Shown here in pieces: positions 35,841 through 43,964 of a stretch of DNA of 61,243 nucleotides. The stretch spans positions 1 through 61,243 of the forward strand of contig CALVWX010000009.1 of NCBI GenBank assembly GCA_944368215.1. The letters are read 5' to 3'. The stretch's first letter is position 1; each line of letters begins with the position of its first letter. This DNA comes from an uncultured Clostridia bacterium. Lineage in GTDB: Bacteria; Bacillota; Clostridia; Christensenellales; Borkfalkiaceae. Under the pieces are notes generated by a model. That model saw nothing but the letters and a program-made list of their open reading frames with translations. It was not told where the DNA came from and searched no databases. The position numbers and the translations under genes were made by a program.

Positions 35841-36835
35841 TATTCGGCACCTCCTTCGGCGTATTGTGCAACCGCGCGGTCATAGTTGGCCGTTGCAAAC
35901 AGCGCGGCGGAAAGAAGCAGATAGTTGGATCTCGTCGCGCCGATGGCAATTCCGTTCGCTGCGTAGTTGGAGTTGTTGCTTATATCGCCGTTTTCGCCTA
36001 TTACGCCGGCAAAGAAGTCTGCGCCCTTGCCTGCAAAGTCGGTATAAACGTTTTCTGTTGACCAGCTATGCGTCGTGTCCGATTTGGTGGTGAACGAAGT
36101 TATCGTCTTGTCCGCGCCAACAACTATTTCAATGGTGATGGAGGGAGCGGGGCTGTTTGCCGCCGTTATTATATTGTACGTTACCACGCCGTTTTCAACC
36201 GTGTATGTGGTGGCTGAGGTAATGTTTGTGTTTGCCGTCCAGTCGGCATAGGGATTTACGACGCCGCAGTAAACGCTTTCAACATAATCCTTCGCGCCGT
36301 TCATGGCGTTGGCTATCGCACCTAAGGAGAATGTCGCGCCCGTGCTTATTCCCGAGCTGCTGTAAGCCGTAAACCCGTCTTCGTTCTGCCCGTCTATAAC
36401 CGCCTGAATGTCGCTGTCGCCTATTTTGTTTATGAACGACTGCTTTTCGTTGCCGGTAACTACAAGCTTTTCAAGCCCTGCAAAGGCGTTGTCTTCGGTC
36501 AACGCAACAACCCAGCACGTAACCGTGCCGCTGTTGTATCCGTTTTTGCCGATTATGCTCAGAAGGTACTGACCTTCGCGCTCGCCCGTCAGGGTGAACG
36601 CCTGTTCAACCCTGTAGTTGGCAGTTTCGGCATAATTTTCGTCCACTTCGTCCTCTTCAAAAGTAACTTCTTCGTCGGGGAATACTTTTGCAACCGCTCT
36701 TGCCGTGCGCTCGTCGTCGGTGACATATAAAAGCGCGTTGCACAGCGTTAAAAGTATGCCGCATATGAGGACTATCGAAAGCAGTACGGCTATGCACTTG
36801 AAAGCCGTGCTCTTAAAAAATTCTTTTGCCGTCAT
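35840..36835 (-). CDS. rnfG: Rnf complex subunit G, enlarged, with two FMN-binding motifs
   Basis: 331 aa, while RnfG is normally near 190-210. One N-terminal TM helix (about 14-36) precedes the usual FMN-bind domain, whose motif STGATFS puts the flavin threonine at 168. The extra ~150 residues contain a second FMN-bind-like module (NGVVTYNIITAANS...) ending in AIGATRSN, with Thr301 as a second candidate site. This looks like internal duplication, so RnfG may carry two covalent FMN. ApbE is encoded 3 kb away. The stop abuts the rnfE start. Confidence 0.93.
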   Translation of the reverse strand: MTAKEFFKSTAFKCIAVLLSIVLICGILLTLCNALLYVTDDERTARAVAKVFPDEEVTFEEDEVDENYAETANYRVEQAFTLTGEREGQYLLSIIGKNGYNSGTVTCWVVALTEDNAFAGLEKLVVTGNEKQSFINKIGDSDIQAVIDGQNEDGFTAYSSSGISTGATFSLGAIANAMNGAKDYVESVYCGVVNPYADWTANTNITSATTYTVENGVVTYNIITAANSPAPSITIEIVVGADKTITSFTTKSDTTHSWSTENVYTDFAGKGADFFAGVIGENGDISNNSNYAANGIAIGATRSNYLLLSAALFATANYDRAVAQYAEGGAE

Positions 36836-37876
36836 TTATTTGCCCTCCTTTGCCTTCTTTTCGCGCCTGTAGCCGAAGGGCCTTCTCACAATATAAGTAT
36901 CGATGAGGGGCACTATAAGGTTCACTATCATTATCACGAAGGAAACGACTTCTATCTTGGTGTAGAACCTTAAAAGCGACGTCAGCACCGCAAGCAATAC
37001 ATAGTAAACTATCTGTCCGTATATACCCTTGGGCGAAGTTACGTAATCCGTCGCCATAAATATCGCGCCGAACATCAGCCCGCCGGAAAGAGCATAGTCA
37101 ACGAAAAGCGAAATATCAAAGCTTGCGCCCTCCGCAGTCGCCGCCATGCATACCGAAAGGAATGCCGAAAGCACTACGTACAGGAGGGGCTGCCACCACT
37201 TGATTACCTGCCTTGCGACGAGGTATATATAGCCTATTAAAAGCGCCAGCTTGCATGTTTCGCCTATGCATCCCGCAAGGCCCGTGCCGAGGAATAAATC
37301 AAGCCAGTCCATTCTGGCGCCCGACTGTCCTCCCAGCAGCCATCCCGAAAGGTGCGTCGCACCGGTGAACAGCTGGCTGTCAAGGCTGATGGGTTCAAAG
37401 TTTGTGGCGATGTAAGTGGTAAGGGTAAAGCTCAAAAACATCATTACCCTGCCCGCCGCGGCGGGGTTTACAAGATTTCTGCCCGTGCCGCCGAAGATCA
37501 TCTTTACGATGATTATGGCGAACATCGCGCCTATTAGTATTTCGTACCAGTTAACCGTCGAAGGCACTATAAGCGCAAGTACGAGGCCGGTCACCACCGA
37601 CGTGAAGTCGAACTGCTTGAGCCAGTTTACGCACACGTCCTTTGCCTTGGCGCACTTCTTTGTGAATCCGCCGTTATATATAAAGTAATATACGAACTCC
37701 GAAGCCACTGCGGCGAGTATGGAAGTTATAATCAGAACAAACGCCTGCACGCCGAAAAAGACTATGCCCGCAATCGTCGCGGGGAGAAGGGCGATTATTA
37801 CGTCGAGCATTATGCTCTTGGTCGTCCTGCGCGATTTTACGTGGGGAGGCGTAGAAACAACAATAGTATTATCCAT
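36836..37876 (-). CDS. rnfD: Rnf complex subunit D
   Basis: 346 aa integral membrane subunit with about nine TM helices. The covalent FMN motif is FTGATHLSGW, with Thr174 as acceptor. GGTGRNLVNPAAAGRVMMF is another family landmark. With RnfG it links the flavins to ion translocation (Na+ or H+; not decidable here). GGAGG precedes the ATG, 15 nt after rnfC. Confidence 0.96.
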   Translation of the reverse strand: MDNTIVVSTPPHVKSRRTTKSIMLDVIIALLPATIAGIVFFGVQAFVLIITSILAAVASEFVYYFIYNGGFTKKCAKAKDVCVNWLKQFDFTSVVTGLVLALIVPSTVNWYEILIGAMFAIIIVKMIFGGTGRNLVNPAAAGRVMMFLSFTLTTYIATNFEPISLDSQLFTGATHLSGWLLGGQSGARMDWLDLFLGTGLAGCIGETCKLALLIGYIYLVARQVIKWWQPLLYVVLSAFLSVCMAATAEGASFDISLFVDYALSGGLMFGAIFMATDYVTSPKGIYGQIVYYVLLAVLTSLLRFYTKIEVVSFVIMIVNLIVPLIDTYIVRRPFGYRREKKAKEGK

Positions 37877-37891
37877 TTTCTTTTACCTCCT

Positions 37892-39190
37892 TCAGTTCTT
37901 TTTGGCGCGTATCGCGGCCTTGGTCTTTCTTATGGCCTGAATAAGCGGCCTTCTCGCGGGGCACACGTATTCGCACGCGCCGCACTCTATGCAGTACATG
38001 GTGTTGCCCAGTTTTGCCGCCGTCTCGAAATCTCCCGCAGAGGAGTAAAAGGCCGTCTGCATTGGCATCAGATGCATGGGGCACACGTCCGCGCACTTGC
38101 CGCAGTTCAGGCAGGGGGTGGGGGCAAGGCAGTCCGCTTCCTTTGCCGTCATAAGCAGCACTCCGCCCGTCGTTTTGCCGATGTAATTGTCGTAACCCGT
38201 CGCGGCAACGCCCGTCATGGGGCCGCCGTCTACAATTTTCTTGGGCTCGGTGCCTTCGCCGCCGCAATATTCTATGATGTCTTTAATGCACGTGCCCACC
38301 TTCACCCAAAGGTTCTTGGGCTCTTTTACGGCTCTGCCGGAAACGGTTATTTCCCTTTCATACAGCGGCTTGCCGAGTTCTATCGCCTGACATATTGCGT
38401 ACGTCGTGCCTACGTTGTGGACTATAACGCCCACGTCGGCCGGAAGTTGCCCGGCATGCACCTTTCTTCCCGTGCAGGAATATATTATGTGCTTTTCGCT
38501 TCCCTGAGGGTAGCTCTTTGCAAGGCGTACAACCTTTACGTCGTCGTATTTTTCAAAGGCGGCTATGCAGTCTGGCTTGTTTTTTTCAATGCCAATAATT
38601 ATGGCCGCTCCGCCCAGCGCCTTGGCAATATACCTCGCGCCGCGCACAATGTCGTCGGTGTGCTCAATCATCAGCCTGTGGTCGCAGGTCAGATAGGGTT
38701 CGCACTCCGCGCCGTTGAGTATCAGCGTGTCCACGCTGCACTTGGGCGCGTCCTTTACCGCCGCGGTGAATCCCGCGCCGCCCAGACCTACAATTCCCGC
38801 CTGTCCGATTCTCTCTGTAATCTCCTCGGCGGAAGGCTCTGCAAGGGGGGTAAGATACTCTTTTTCCCCGCTTCCGTCCGACGCAATGACTATAAACGTC
38901 TGCTCGTCGCCCGCGGCCGAAGGCATTTTAACAATGCCCGTGACCTCGCCCGCAACGCTCGCAAAGACGTTTGATGAAATCGCGCCGTCGGCCTTTGCAA
39001 TCAGTTGGCCTTCCTTAACTTTTTGTCCCACCTCAACGCAGGGCAGCGCGGGTCGCCCCGCCGACTGCTGTGTGGAGATGCGCACTTCGGAAGGCTCGGG
39101 AAGCACTTCAGTGGGCTTGTCGCACGTCAGAGCCTTTTCGTCCCTCAGTCGCACGCCGCCGAAGAAGATTTTTCCTTTAACAGCTTTCAA
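37892..39190 (-). CDS. rnfC: Rnf complex subunit C
   Basis: Peripheral subunit holding the NAD(H)-reacting FMN site and two [4Fe-4S] clusters. The Nqo1-like region has GIVGLGGAGFTAAVKD, LILNGAECEPYLTCDHRLM and PTPCLNCGKCADVCP, with a second cluster CIECGACEYVCP near the C-terminus. I place the start at TTG 39190, because GGAGG (39197-39201) then lies 6 nt upstream; a TTG at 39196 would directly touch it. No ATG fits. First gene of rnfCDGEAB. Confidence 0.95.
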   Translation of the reverse strand: MKAVKGKIFFGGVRLRDEKALTCDKPTEVLPEPSEVRISTQQSAGRPALPCVEVGQKVKEGQLIAKADGAISSNVFASVAGEVTGIVKMPSAAGDEQTFIVIASDGSGEKEYLTPLAEPSAEEITERIGQAGIVGLGGAGFTAAVKDAPKCSVDTLILNGAECEPYLTCDHRLMIEHTDDIVRGARYIAKALGGAAIIIGIEKNKPDCIAAFEKYDDVKVVRLAKSYPQGSEKHIIYSCTGRKVHAGQLPADVGVIVHNVGTTYAICQAIELGKPLYEREITVSGRAVKEPKNLWVKVGTCIKDIIEYCGGEGTEPKKIVDGGPMTGVAATGYDNYIGKTTGGVLLMTAKEADCLAPTPCLNCGKCADVCPMHLMPMQTAFYSSAGDFETAAKLGNTMYCIECGACEYVCPARRPLIQAIRKTKAAIRAKKN

Positions 39191-39209
39191 AATCAACCTC
39201 CGGTAATTC

Positions 39210-39235
39210 AGCGGACTTATTAAAAAACGTCCGCT
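39210..39235 (-). other. Hairpin in the rnfC leader
   Basis: AGCGGAC (39210-39216) pairs with GTCCGCT (39229-39235) across an A/T-rich 12-nt loop, just upstream of the rnfC ribosome binding site. It could be a processing or attenuation hairpin. A GC-rich imperfect hairpin at about 39247-39273 may end the Gx transporter transcript, but without a T-run read-through into rnf is likely. Confidence 0.4.
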
Positions 39236-39292
39236 TTTGTATTATGTGCCCGCGCGGTTTGGCCCGCGCGCGGCTGTTGCCGATAATAATTA

Positions 39293-39856
39293 TTATTTGT
39301 CTTCAGTTCCGTTTTTTTTCGGCGGCTTTTGCCCCAGCGCCCGCTCGAATACGGAAAGGGGCACCTTTTTAAAAATAAGCATCACCGCCGCGCCGACTAT
39401 AGCGCCCGAAAGCACCCCTAAAAGCGCCAGATACGGCATGTATGAAAAGACGAGCGGAGTGCCGGAAATTGCAACGAATACCAGATTCTGCACAATATTG
39501 TGCGCCACCGCCGCGACGATGCTCACCGCCATCACAGAAACTCTTGGATAGACAAGGTAAACAAGCAGAGCCGAAATTGCCATCGCCGCAACTCCGCCCG
39601 TAAACGAGTACAAAAGAGAGGATATGTTTCCCGCAAAAAGCGAGCCCAATACAGTCCTCACAACGACTACGGCGAACGCGTCGGCGGGGCCGAACAGTAT
39701 TAGCGCCGCAAGCGAAAATATATTTGAAAGTCCCATCTTCGCCCCCGGGAAAAACAGGGGAGGGAAAAGGCTTTCTATTAAAAATGTAATAAGCCCCAGC
39801 GCCGCAAACAGCGCGTCGGCGGCTATGCGCTTGGCCGCGCCGTTACCTTTTGCCAT
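39293..39856 (-). CDS. Gx transporter family protein (heptaprenyl diphosphate synthase component I-like)
   Basis: 187 aa, about five TM helices, S-component-like. It has the PF07456 landmarks FFPGAKMGLSNIFSLAALILFGP and VVVVRTVLGSLFAG. The family is named after component I of heptaprenyl diphosphate synthase but is more likely a small-molecule (possibly redox cofactor) transporter. It commonly neighbours ApbE, NusG-II and Rnf genes, as here. There is no ribosome binding site, and the -10 box sits 9 nt before the ATG. Confidence 0.87.
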   Translation of the reverse strand: MAKGNGAAKRIAADALFAALGLITFLIESLFPPLFFPGAKMGLSNIFSLAALILFGPADAFAVVVVRTVLGSLFAGNISSLLYSFTGGVAAMAISALLVYLVYPRVSVMAVSIVAAVAHNIVQNLVFVAISGTPLVFSYMPYLALLGVLSGAIVGAAVMLIFKKVPLSVFERALGQKPPKKNGTEDK

Positions 39857-39865
39857 ACACGTACA

Positions 39866-39894
39866 ATTATATATTAAAATTGTAAAATAGTAAA
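39866..39894 (-). promoter_or_regulatory. Promoter of the Gx transporter gene, probably leaderless
   Basis: On the minus strand TTTACT (39889-39894), 17 nt, TATAAT (39866-39871), and the ATG 9 nt later. It probably also drives rnfCDGEAB, since no better rnfC promoter was found. Confidence 0.55.
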
Positions 39895-39961
39895 CAGAAA
39901 TTGCTCAAAAATTATCCGAAAATTATCCAAAATTTTCACGTTTTCCTCAACATATTTGCTG

Positions 39962-39990
39962 TTGACAAATAATTTGCGTTAATATATAAT
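39962..39990 (+). promoter_or_regulatory. Sigma-A promoter of the aminopeptidase gene
   Basis: TTGACA (39962-39967), 17 nt, TATAAT (39985-39990). Full consensus, with a short leader carrying AAAGGAGA. Confidence 0.85.
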
Positions 39991-40014
39991 ACCTACCGAA
40001 AGGAGATTTTACTT

Positions 40015-41382
40015 ATGGAATACGAATATACCAAACAAAACTATTTCAAGCAGGCGGACGAAAAGGAACGCAAAGCAATCTTCGACTATGCCGAAGGCTA
40101 TAAAAAATTCCTCTTCACGTCCAAAACCGAACGCGGCGCGTGCGCAACGGCTGCTCAGCTCTGCCGCGAACGCGGCTACAAGCCCTATATGTTCGGCGAT
40201 AAAATCAAGGCCGGCGATAAGCTCTACTTTGTCAACCGCGACAAAAACATCTTTATCATCAAGGTGGGCACCAACGATATATCGAAGTGCGGCATCAAAA
40301 TCATGGCAGCGCACGTCGACAGCCCCCGCCTCGATTTAAAGCCCAATCCCCTCTATGAGGACGCGGGCCTCGCATTCTTCAAAACACACTATTACGGCGG
40401 CATCAAAAAGTACCAGTGGCCGACAATAGCGCTCGCCCTCGAAGGCGTCGTAGTCCTTCGCGGCGGCAAGCGCGTTTCGGTCAACGTCGGCGATGACGAA
40501 AACGACCCTATATTCTACATAACCGACCTTCTGCCCCATCTTTCGCAGGAGCAGAACGAACAAAAACTTTCCAAGGCCATCTCGGGCGAAAGCTTAAACG
40601 CAATCGTCGGCGCAATGCCCGACGGCAGCGAGGAGAAGGAGGGTGTAAAGGCGGCCGTTTTAAAGCTTCTTCACGATAAATACGGCATCACCGAAATCGA
40701 CTTCCAGTCCTCAGAACTCTGCTTCGTTCCCGCGGGCAAACCCCGCGACGTCGGTTTCGACCGCGCCCTCATCTCGGCTTACGGCCACGACGACAAGGTC
40801 TGCGCCTATCCCGAAATGACCGCCCTCTTCGAAAGCGACGGCAAGGATACCGTAATGTCCATCTTCGCCGATAAGGAGGAGACGGGCAGCCAGGGTACCA
40901 CGGGCATGCAGTCCCGCGTAATAGTCGACCTCATCGACAGCATAAGCCGCGCCCTCGGCGCCGACCCCATACTCGTGCGTTACAATTCCAAGTGCATATC
41001 TGCCGACGTATGCTCGGCATTCGACCCCGAATATGCATCCGTCTACGAAAAGAGGAATGCTTCCTTCATCAACTGCGGCGCGTCTGTCACCAAATACCAC
41101 GGCGCGCGCGGCAAGTCTTCCACAAACGACGCCTCTGCCGAAATGGTCGGCTACGTGCGCGACGCTCTGGAAGATAACGGCGTAATCTATCAGACGGGCG
41201 AACTCGGCAAAATCGATATAGGCGGAGGCGGCACGGTCGCAATGTATATCGCCGACCTCGGCATCGACACCCTCGACATGGGCGTCCCCGTGCTCTCCAT
41301 GCACGCCCCTTACGAAGTAATCTCCAAGGCTGACCTTTACTCCATGCACAAAGCCATGGTCGCCTTCTGCAACAAGCACTGA
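40015..41382 (+). CDS. M18 family zinc aminopeptidase
   Basis: 455 aa cytoplasmic metallopeptidase of the aspartyl/lysine aminopeptidase type (Clostridia lysine-type M18). The two-zinc site is visible as AAHVDSPRLDLKP (His), GHDDKVCAYPEM (Asp), DKEETGSQGTTGM (Glu pair) and SMHAPYEV (His) near the C-terminus. It trims N-terminal residues from peptides, so it fits peptide turnover, but no peptidase operon is seen. AAAGGAG is 11 nt before the start. Monocistronic. Confidence 0.94.
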   Translation: MEYEYTKQNYFKQADEKERKAIFDYAEGYKKFLFTSKTERGACATAAQLCRERGYKPYMFGDKIKAGDKLYFVNRDKNIFIIKVGTNDISKCGIKIMAAHVDSPRLDLKPNPLYEDAGLAFFKTHYYGGIKKYQWPTIALALEGVVVLRGGKRVSVNVGDDENDPIFYITDLLPHLSQEQNEQKLSKAISGESLNAIVGAMPDGSEEKEGVKAAVLKLLHDKYGITEIDFQSSELCFVPAGKPRDVGFDRALISAYGHDDKVCAYPEMTALFESDGKDTVMSIFADKEETGSQGTTGMQSRVIVDLIDSISRALGADPILVRYNSKCISADVCSAFDPEYASVYEKRNASFINCGASVTKYHGARGKSSTNDASAEMVGYVRDALEDNGVIYQTGELGKIDIGGGGTVAMYIADLGIDTLDMGVPVLSMHAPYEVISKADLYSMHKAMVAFCNKH

Positions 41383-41407
41383 TTAAATTGTAAAACATAA
41401 TGAAATG

Positions 41408-41445
41408 CGGCGCGGCGATTTAAAAAATCGCCGCGCCGTTTCTTT
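41408..41445 (+). terminator. Terminator after the aminopeptidase gene
   Basis: 14-bp stem (41408-41421 with 41425-41438), AAA loop, then TTTCTTTTAA. Confidence 0.8.
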
Positions 41446-41510
41446 TAATTATCGTCACAACAATAACGTCAAATCGCAAGCCGCCTCAAGGCGAGATTTG
41501 TGTTAATAGT

Positions 41511-43280
41511 TTATATGTTCTTAAATTGATAATTATACAAATCTTTATATATGCCGTTCAACGCCATCAGCTCCTCGTGCGTGCCGCGCTCTGCAATTCC
41601 GCCGGGTGTAATCACTATAATCTCGTCGGCGTTCTTTATGGTCGAAAGTCTGTGCGCCACGACTATAGTCGTCCTGCCCTCCGAAAGGCTGTTGAGCGAA
41701 TCCTGTATCATCATCTCGGTGGCGTTGTCCAAAGCGCTCGTCGCCTCGTCGAGGATAAGGATTGGCGGATTTTTCAAAAACGCCCTCGCAATCGAAATGC
41801 GCTGTTTCTGTCCGCCTGAAAGTTTAACGCCCCTTTCGCCCACGTTGGTGTCATAGCCGTCAGGCAGAGTCATTATATAATCGTGTATGTTTGCCTTCTT
41901 TGCCGCCTCAATTATTTGTTCGTCGCCCGCGCTGAAGTCGCCGTAGGCTATGTTTTCCTTTATTGTGCCGTTGAACAGAAAAACGTCCTGCTGGACAATG
42001 CCGATGTTTGTGCGCAGCGATTTTCTCGTCATCTTTCTTATATCCGTGCCGTCTATCGAAATTGTTCCTTCGTCAATTTCGTAAAAGCGGGGTATAAGGT
42101 GGCAAAGCGTAGTCTTGCCCCCGCCCGAAGGCCCCACAAGCGCCACGGTCTTGCCCGCGCTTATCGCGCAGGTGAATCCTGAAATTACTTTCTTCGCGCT
42201 GTCGTCGTTTTTATAGCTGAAGCTTATGTTGTCAAACAGTATGTCGCCCTTCAGTCTGCCGCAGTCGATTGCGTTTTCGTCCTCGGGCTCTGTTGGTTTG
42301 TCCATTATGTTGCAGAAGCGGTTGAACCCCGTCAGCCCCTGCTGTATCTGCTCGTAAATGGTCGTCAGCGTCCAGATGGGATTGGAGAAAGTCGTAACAT
42401 ACATTATGAATGCCGAAAACACGCCCGCTTCTATCCGTCCGTTGAAAAAGAACACGCCGCCGATTATTATTACTGCAAAATTCATAAAGTCGAGCATGAA
42501 CCGCATAGAGGAGTAGTACTGCCCCATTACCTTGTATTGCTTTCCCTTGCACTTTGCAAAGGCGTCGTTGCCGCGCTCGAATTTTACCTTTTCATGCTCT
42601 TCGGCCGTGTAAGCGCGCGCCACGCGTATGCCAGAAACGGCGCTTTCAACGTCGCTGTTAATTTCACCCTGCACAACTCTCATCTCGTCGTAAACGGTCA
42701 AAAACCGCTTACGCATAAGTATCGTGTAAATCAATATCATGGGCACCAGGGCGAGCAGAATGAGCGCCAGCCACACGTCGTATGTGAACATAATGGCTAT
42801 CGCGCCTATCAGGGTTACCACCGATAACAGCACGTCCTCGGGGCCGTGGTGCGCAAGTTCCGAAATTTCAAACAGATCGTTCGTCAGCCTGCTCATAATA
42901 ACGCCCGTCTTGTTTTCGTCGAAGAATGTCAGCGGCATCTTTTCCAGATGGTCAAAAAGCTGGCTGCGCAGAGTTTTCTGTATGCGCACGCCCACAATGT
43001 GCCCCCAGTACTGCAAAAAGTAGTTCAGTCCGGCTTTTATTATATAAAATACAAGCAGGGCGCAGGCGCTTATAAGCAGCCAGTTCAAAAGCCCGTTGGG
43101 CACGTAGTTGTCTATTATTTCTCCTGTAATGTAGGGGTATATCAGGTTGAATGCCGAAATTAACCCCGCGCAGATTATGTCCGTAACAAACAGTTTCATG
43201 TGCGGGCGGTAGTAGGGTATAAACCTGCGTATAAGCCCCTTCTGCAATTTTTCCTTGTTGTCGCTTTTCATAAGCCGCAT
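41511..43280 (-). CDS. ABC exporter, half-transporter (TM domain fused to ATPase)
   Basis: About 589 aa from ATG 43280 (AGGT upstream); a TTG at 43307 would add 9 residues and is less likely. Six TM helices occupy about 20-300. The ATPase has Walker A GPSGGGKTTL, the Q-loop, signature LSGGQKQRISIARA and Walker B ILILDEATSAL, and the linker LFNGTIKENIAYG is typical of ABCB-type exporters. It probably acts as a homodimer exporting lipids or drugs; the substrate is unknown. The upstream region contains a promoter, a short leader ORF and a terminator, suggesting attenuation control. Confidence 0.9.
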   Translation of the reverse strand: MRLMKSDNKEKLQKGLIRRFIPYYRPHMKLFVTDIICAGLISAFNLIYPYITGEIIDNYVPNGLLNWLLISACALLVFYIIKAGLNYFLQYWGHIVGVRIQKTLRSQLFDHLEKMPLTFFDENKTGVIMSRLTNDLFEISELAHHGPEDVLLSVVTLIGAIAIMFTYDVWLALILLALVPMILIYTILMRKRFLTVYDEMRVVQGEINSDVESAVSGIRVARAYTAEEHEKVKFERGNDAFAKCKGKQYKVMGQYYSSMRFMLDFMNFAVIIIGGVFFFNGRIEAGVFSAFIMYVTTFSNPIWTLTTIYEQIQQGLTGFNRFCNIMDKPTEPEDENAIDCGRLKGDILFDNISFSYKNDDSAKKVISGFTCAISAGKTVALVGPSGGGKTTLCHLIPRFYEIDEGTISIDGTDIRKMTRKSLRTNIGIVQQDVFLFNGTIKENIAYGDFSAGDEQIIEAAKKANIHDYIMTLPDGYDTNVGERGVKLSGGQKQRISIARAFLKNPPILILDEATSALDNATEMMIQDSLNSLSEGRTTIVVAHRLSTIKNADEIIVITPGGIAERGTHEELMALNGIYKDLYNYQFKNI

Positions 43281-43316
43281 TATATCATTACCTATTATAA
43301 AAAGCAACTCAAAACA

Positions 43317-43354
43317 AAAGGCCGCGCGGGCAAATATTTGCCCGCGCGGCCTTT
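43317..43354 (-). terminator. Perfect 38-bp palindrome: terminator or attenuator before the ABC exporter
   Basis: The arms (43317-43335 and 43336-43354) are exactly complementary, AAAGGCCGCGCGGGCAAAT and its complement. On the minus strand it is followed by TTGTTTTGAG, so it resembles an intrinsic terminator 37 nt before the exporter start. Confidence 0.75.
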
Positions 43355-43364
43355 AACTTATTTT

Positions 43365-43394
43365 TTACTGCTCTCTTAAAATATCTATTTGCAT
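43365..43394 (-). CDS. Candidate 9-residue leader peptide (MQIDILREQ)
   Basis: On the minus strand an ATG with AGGTG 4 nt upstream opens a 9-codon frame that stops 10 nt before the palindromic terminator. It lies between promoter and terminator, where leader peptides that control antibiotic-resistance ABC genes are found. It contains a stretch, GCAAATA, that could pair with TATTTGC in the terminator's 3' arm. There is no protein-level support. Confidence 0.4.
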   Translation of the reverse strand: MQIDILREQ

Positions 43395-43419
43395 AAAACA
43401 CCTATTACACTTTAGATTA

Positions 43420-43447
43420 ATTTTATCACGACTGACAAATTTGTCAA
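43420..43447 (-). promoter_or_regulatory. Promoter of the ABC exporter leader, overlapped by a palindrome
   Basis: On the minus strand TTGACA (43442-43447), 16 nt, TAAAAT (43420-43425). The perfect palindrome TGACAAATTTGTCA (43433-43446) overlaps the -35 box and could be an operator. Confidence 0.6.
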
Positions 43448-43524
43448 TTATTTTTATTCTCTAACGTAATAAAGCCAAATATATTATACATTGTTATTGC
43501 AAATATGCGTACGCAACAAAAAAT

Positions 43525-43557
43525 AGGAATTCCTTACGTAAATAAGGAATTCCTTAC
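43525..43557. repeat. Two copies of GGAATTCCTTAC forming palindromes
   Basis: AGGAATTCCTTAC (43525-43537) and AGGAATTCCTTAC (43545-43557). The second lies in the perfect palindrome TAAGGAATTCCTTA (43543-43556). It is 45 bp past the stop of the small membrane protein gene. It may be an operator or a weak terminator. Otherwise 43448-43601 holds nothing I can identify. Confidence 0.4.
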
Positions 43558-43601
43558 AATAATAAAACGTGTGAATGAACAAAAATAGCACGGCAGAGGG
43601 G

Positions 43602-43964
43602 TTATCCGCCTGCAATAGCTTTTAATATGAGGCCGAAAATAAAAGTGGCAAGCGCGCCTATAAAAGCCAGACCGATTTTATAAAAAACGTCGCGTGTACG
43701 CTGTTTTTTTGCGCGGCGGAAGTTCAAGCCGCTCTCCTTTAAGGTTATAACATACATTCTTTCGCCAGCGCGGCTTGAAGTTATCAAATCAAAATATCCG
43801 TCTGCATGCAGGTTGTAAAGTGCTTCGTCCACGCCGTCGGCGTTGAATTTTTTTGTGTGCGGCAGTACCGAAAGTATTTCCGCGCCCGAAACAAGGCATC
43901 CGTCCGTACCGTCGCACAGGATGTATACGGCGTTCATAACGTCGCTTTCGTATTTAGACAGCAT
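43602..43964 (-). CDS. Small winged-helix-like protein with a C-terminal TM helix (paralogue 1)
   Basis: 120 aa. Residues ~1-75 look like a winged helix (DGVDEALYNLHADGYFDLITS, then a beta wing), a basic stretch RRAKKQRTRD follows, and one TM helix (about 95-116) ends the protein. I do not recognise a named family. It overlaps the neighbour at 43954 by 11 nt, and the two share the same layout, so they may form a heterodimer. Confidence 0.7.
   Translation of the reverse strand: MLSKYESDVMNAVYILCDGTDGCLVSGAEILSVLPHTKKFNADGVDEALYNLHADGYFDLITSSRAGERMYVITLKESGLNFRRAKKQRTRDVFYKIGLAFIGALATFIFGLILKAIAGG

Noticed and set aside
37841-38974. 377-codon plus-strand frame opposite rnfC
   Set aside because: Antisense shadow of rnfC. 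The translation has no family likeness and no ribosome binding site.
43317-43354. Attachment site or mobile-element end suggested by the perfect 38-bp palindrome
   Set aside because: There are no integrase genes, no direct repeats at the flanks, and a U-run follows, so terminator or attenuator explains it better.
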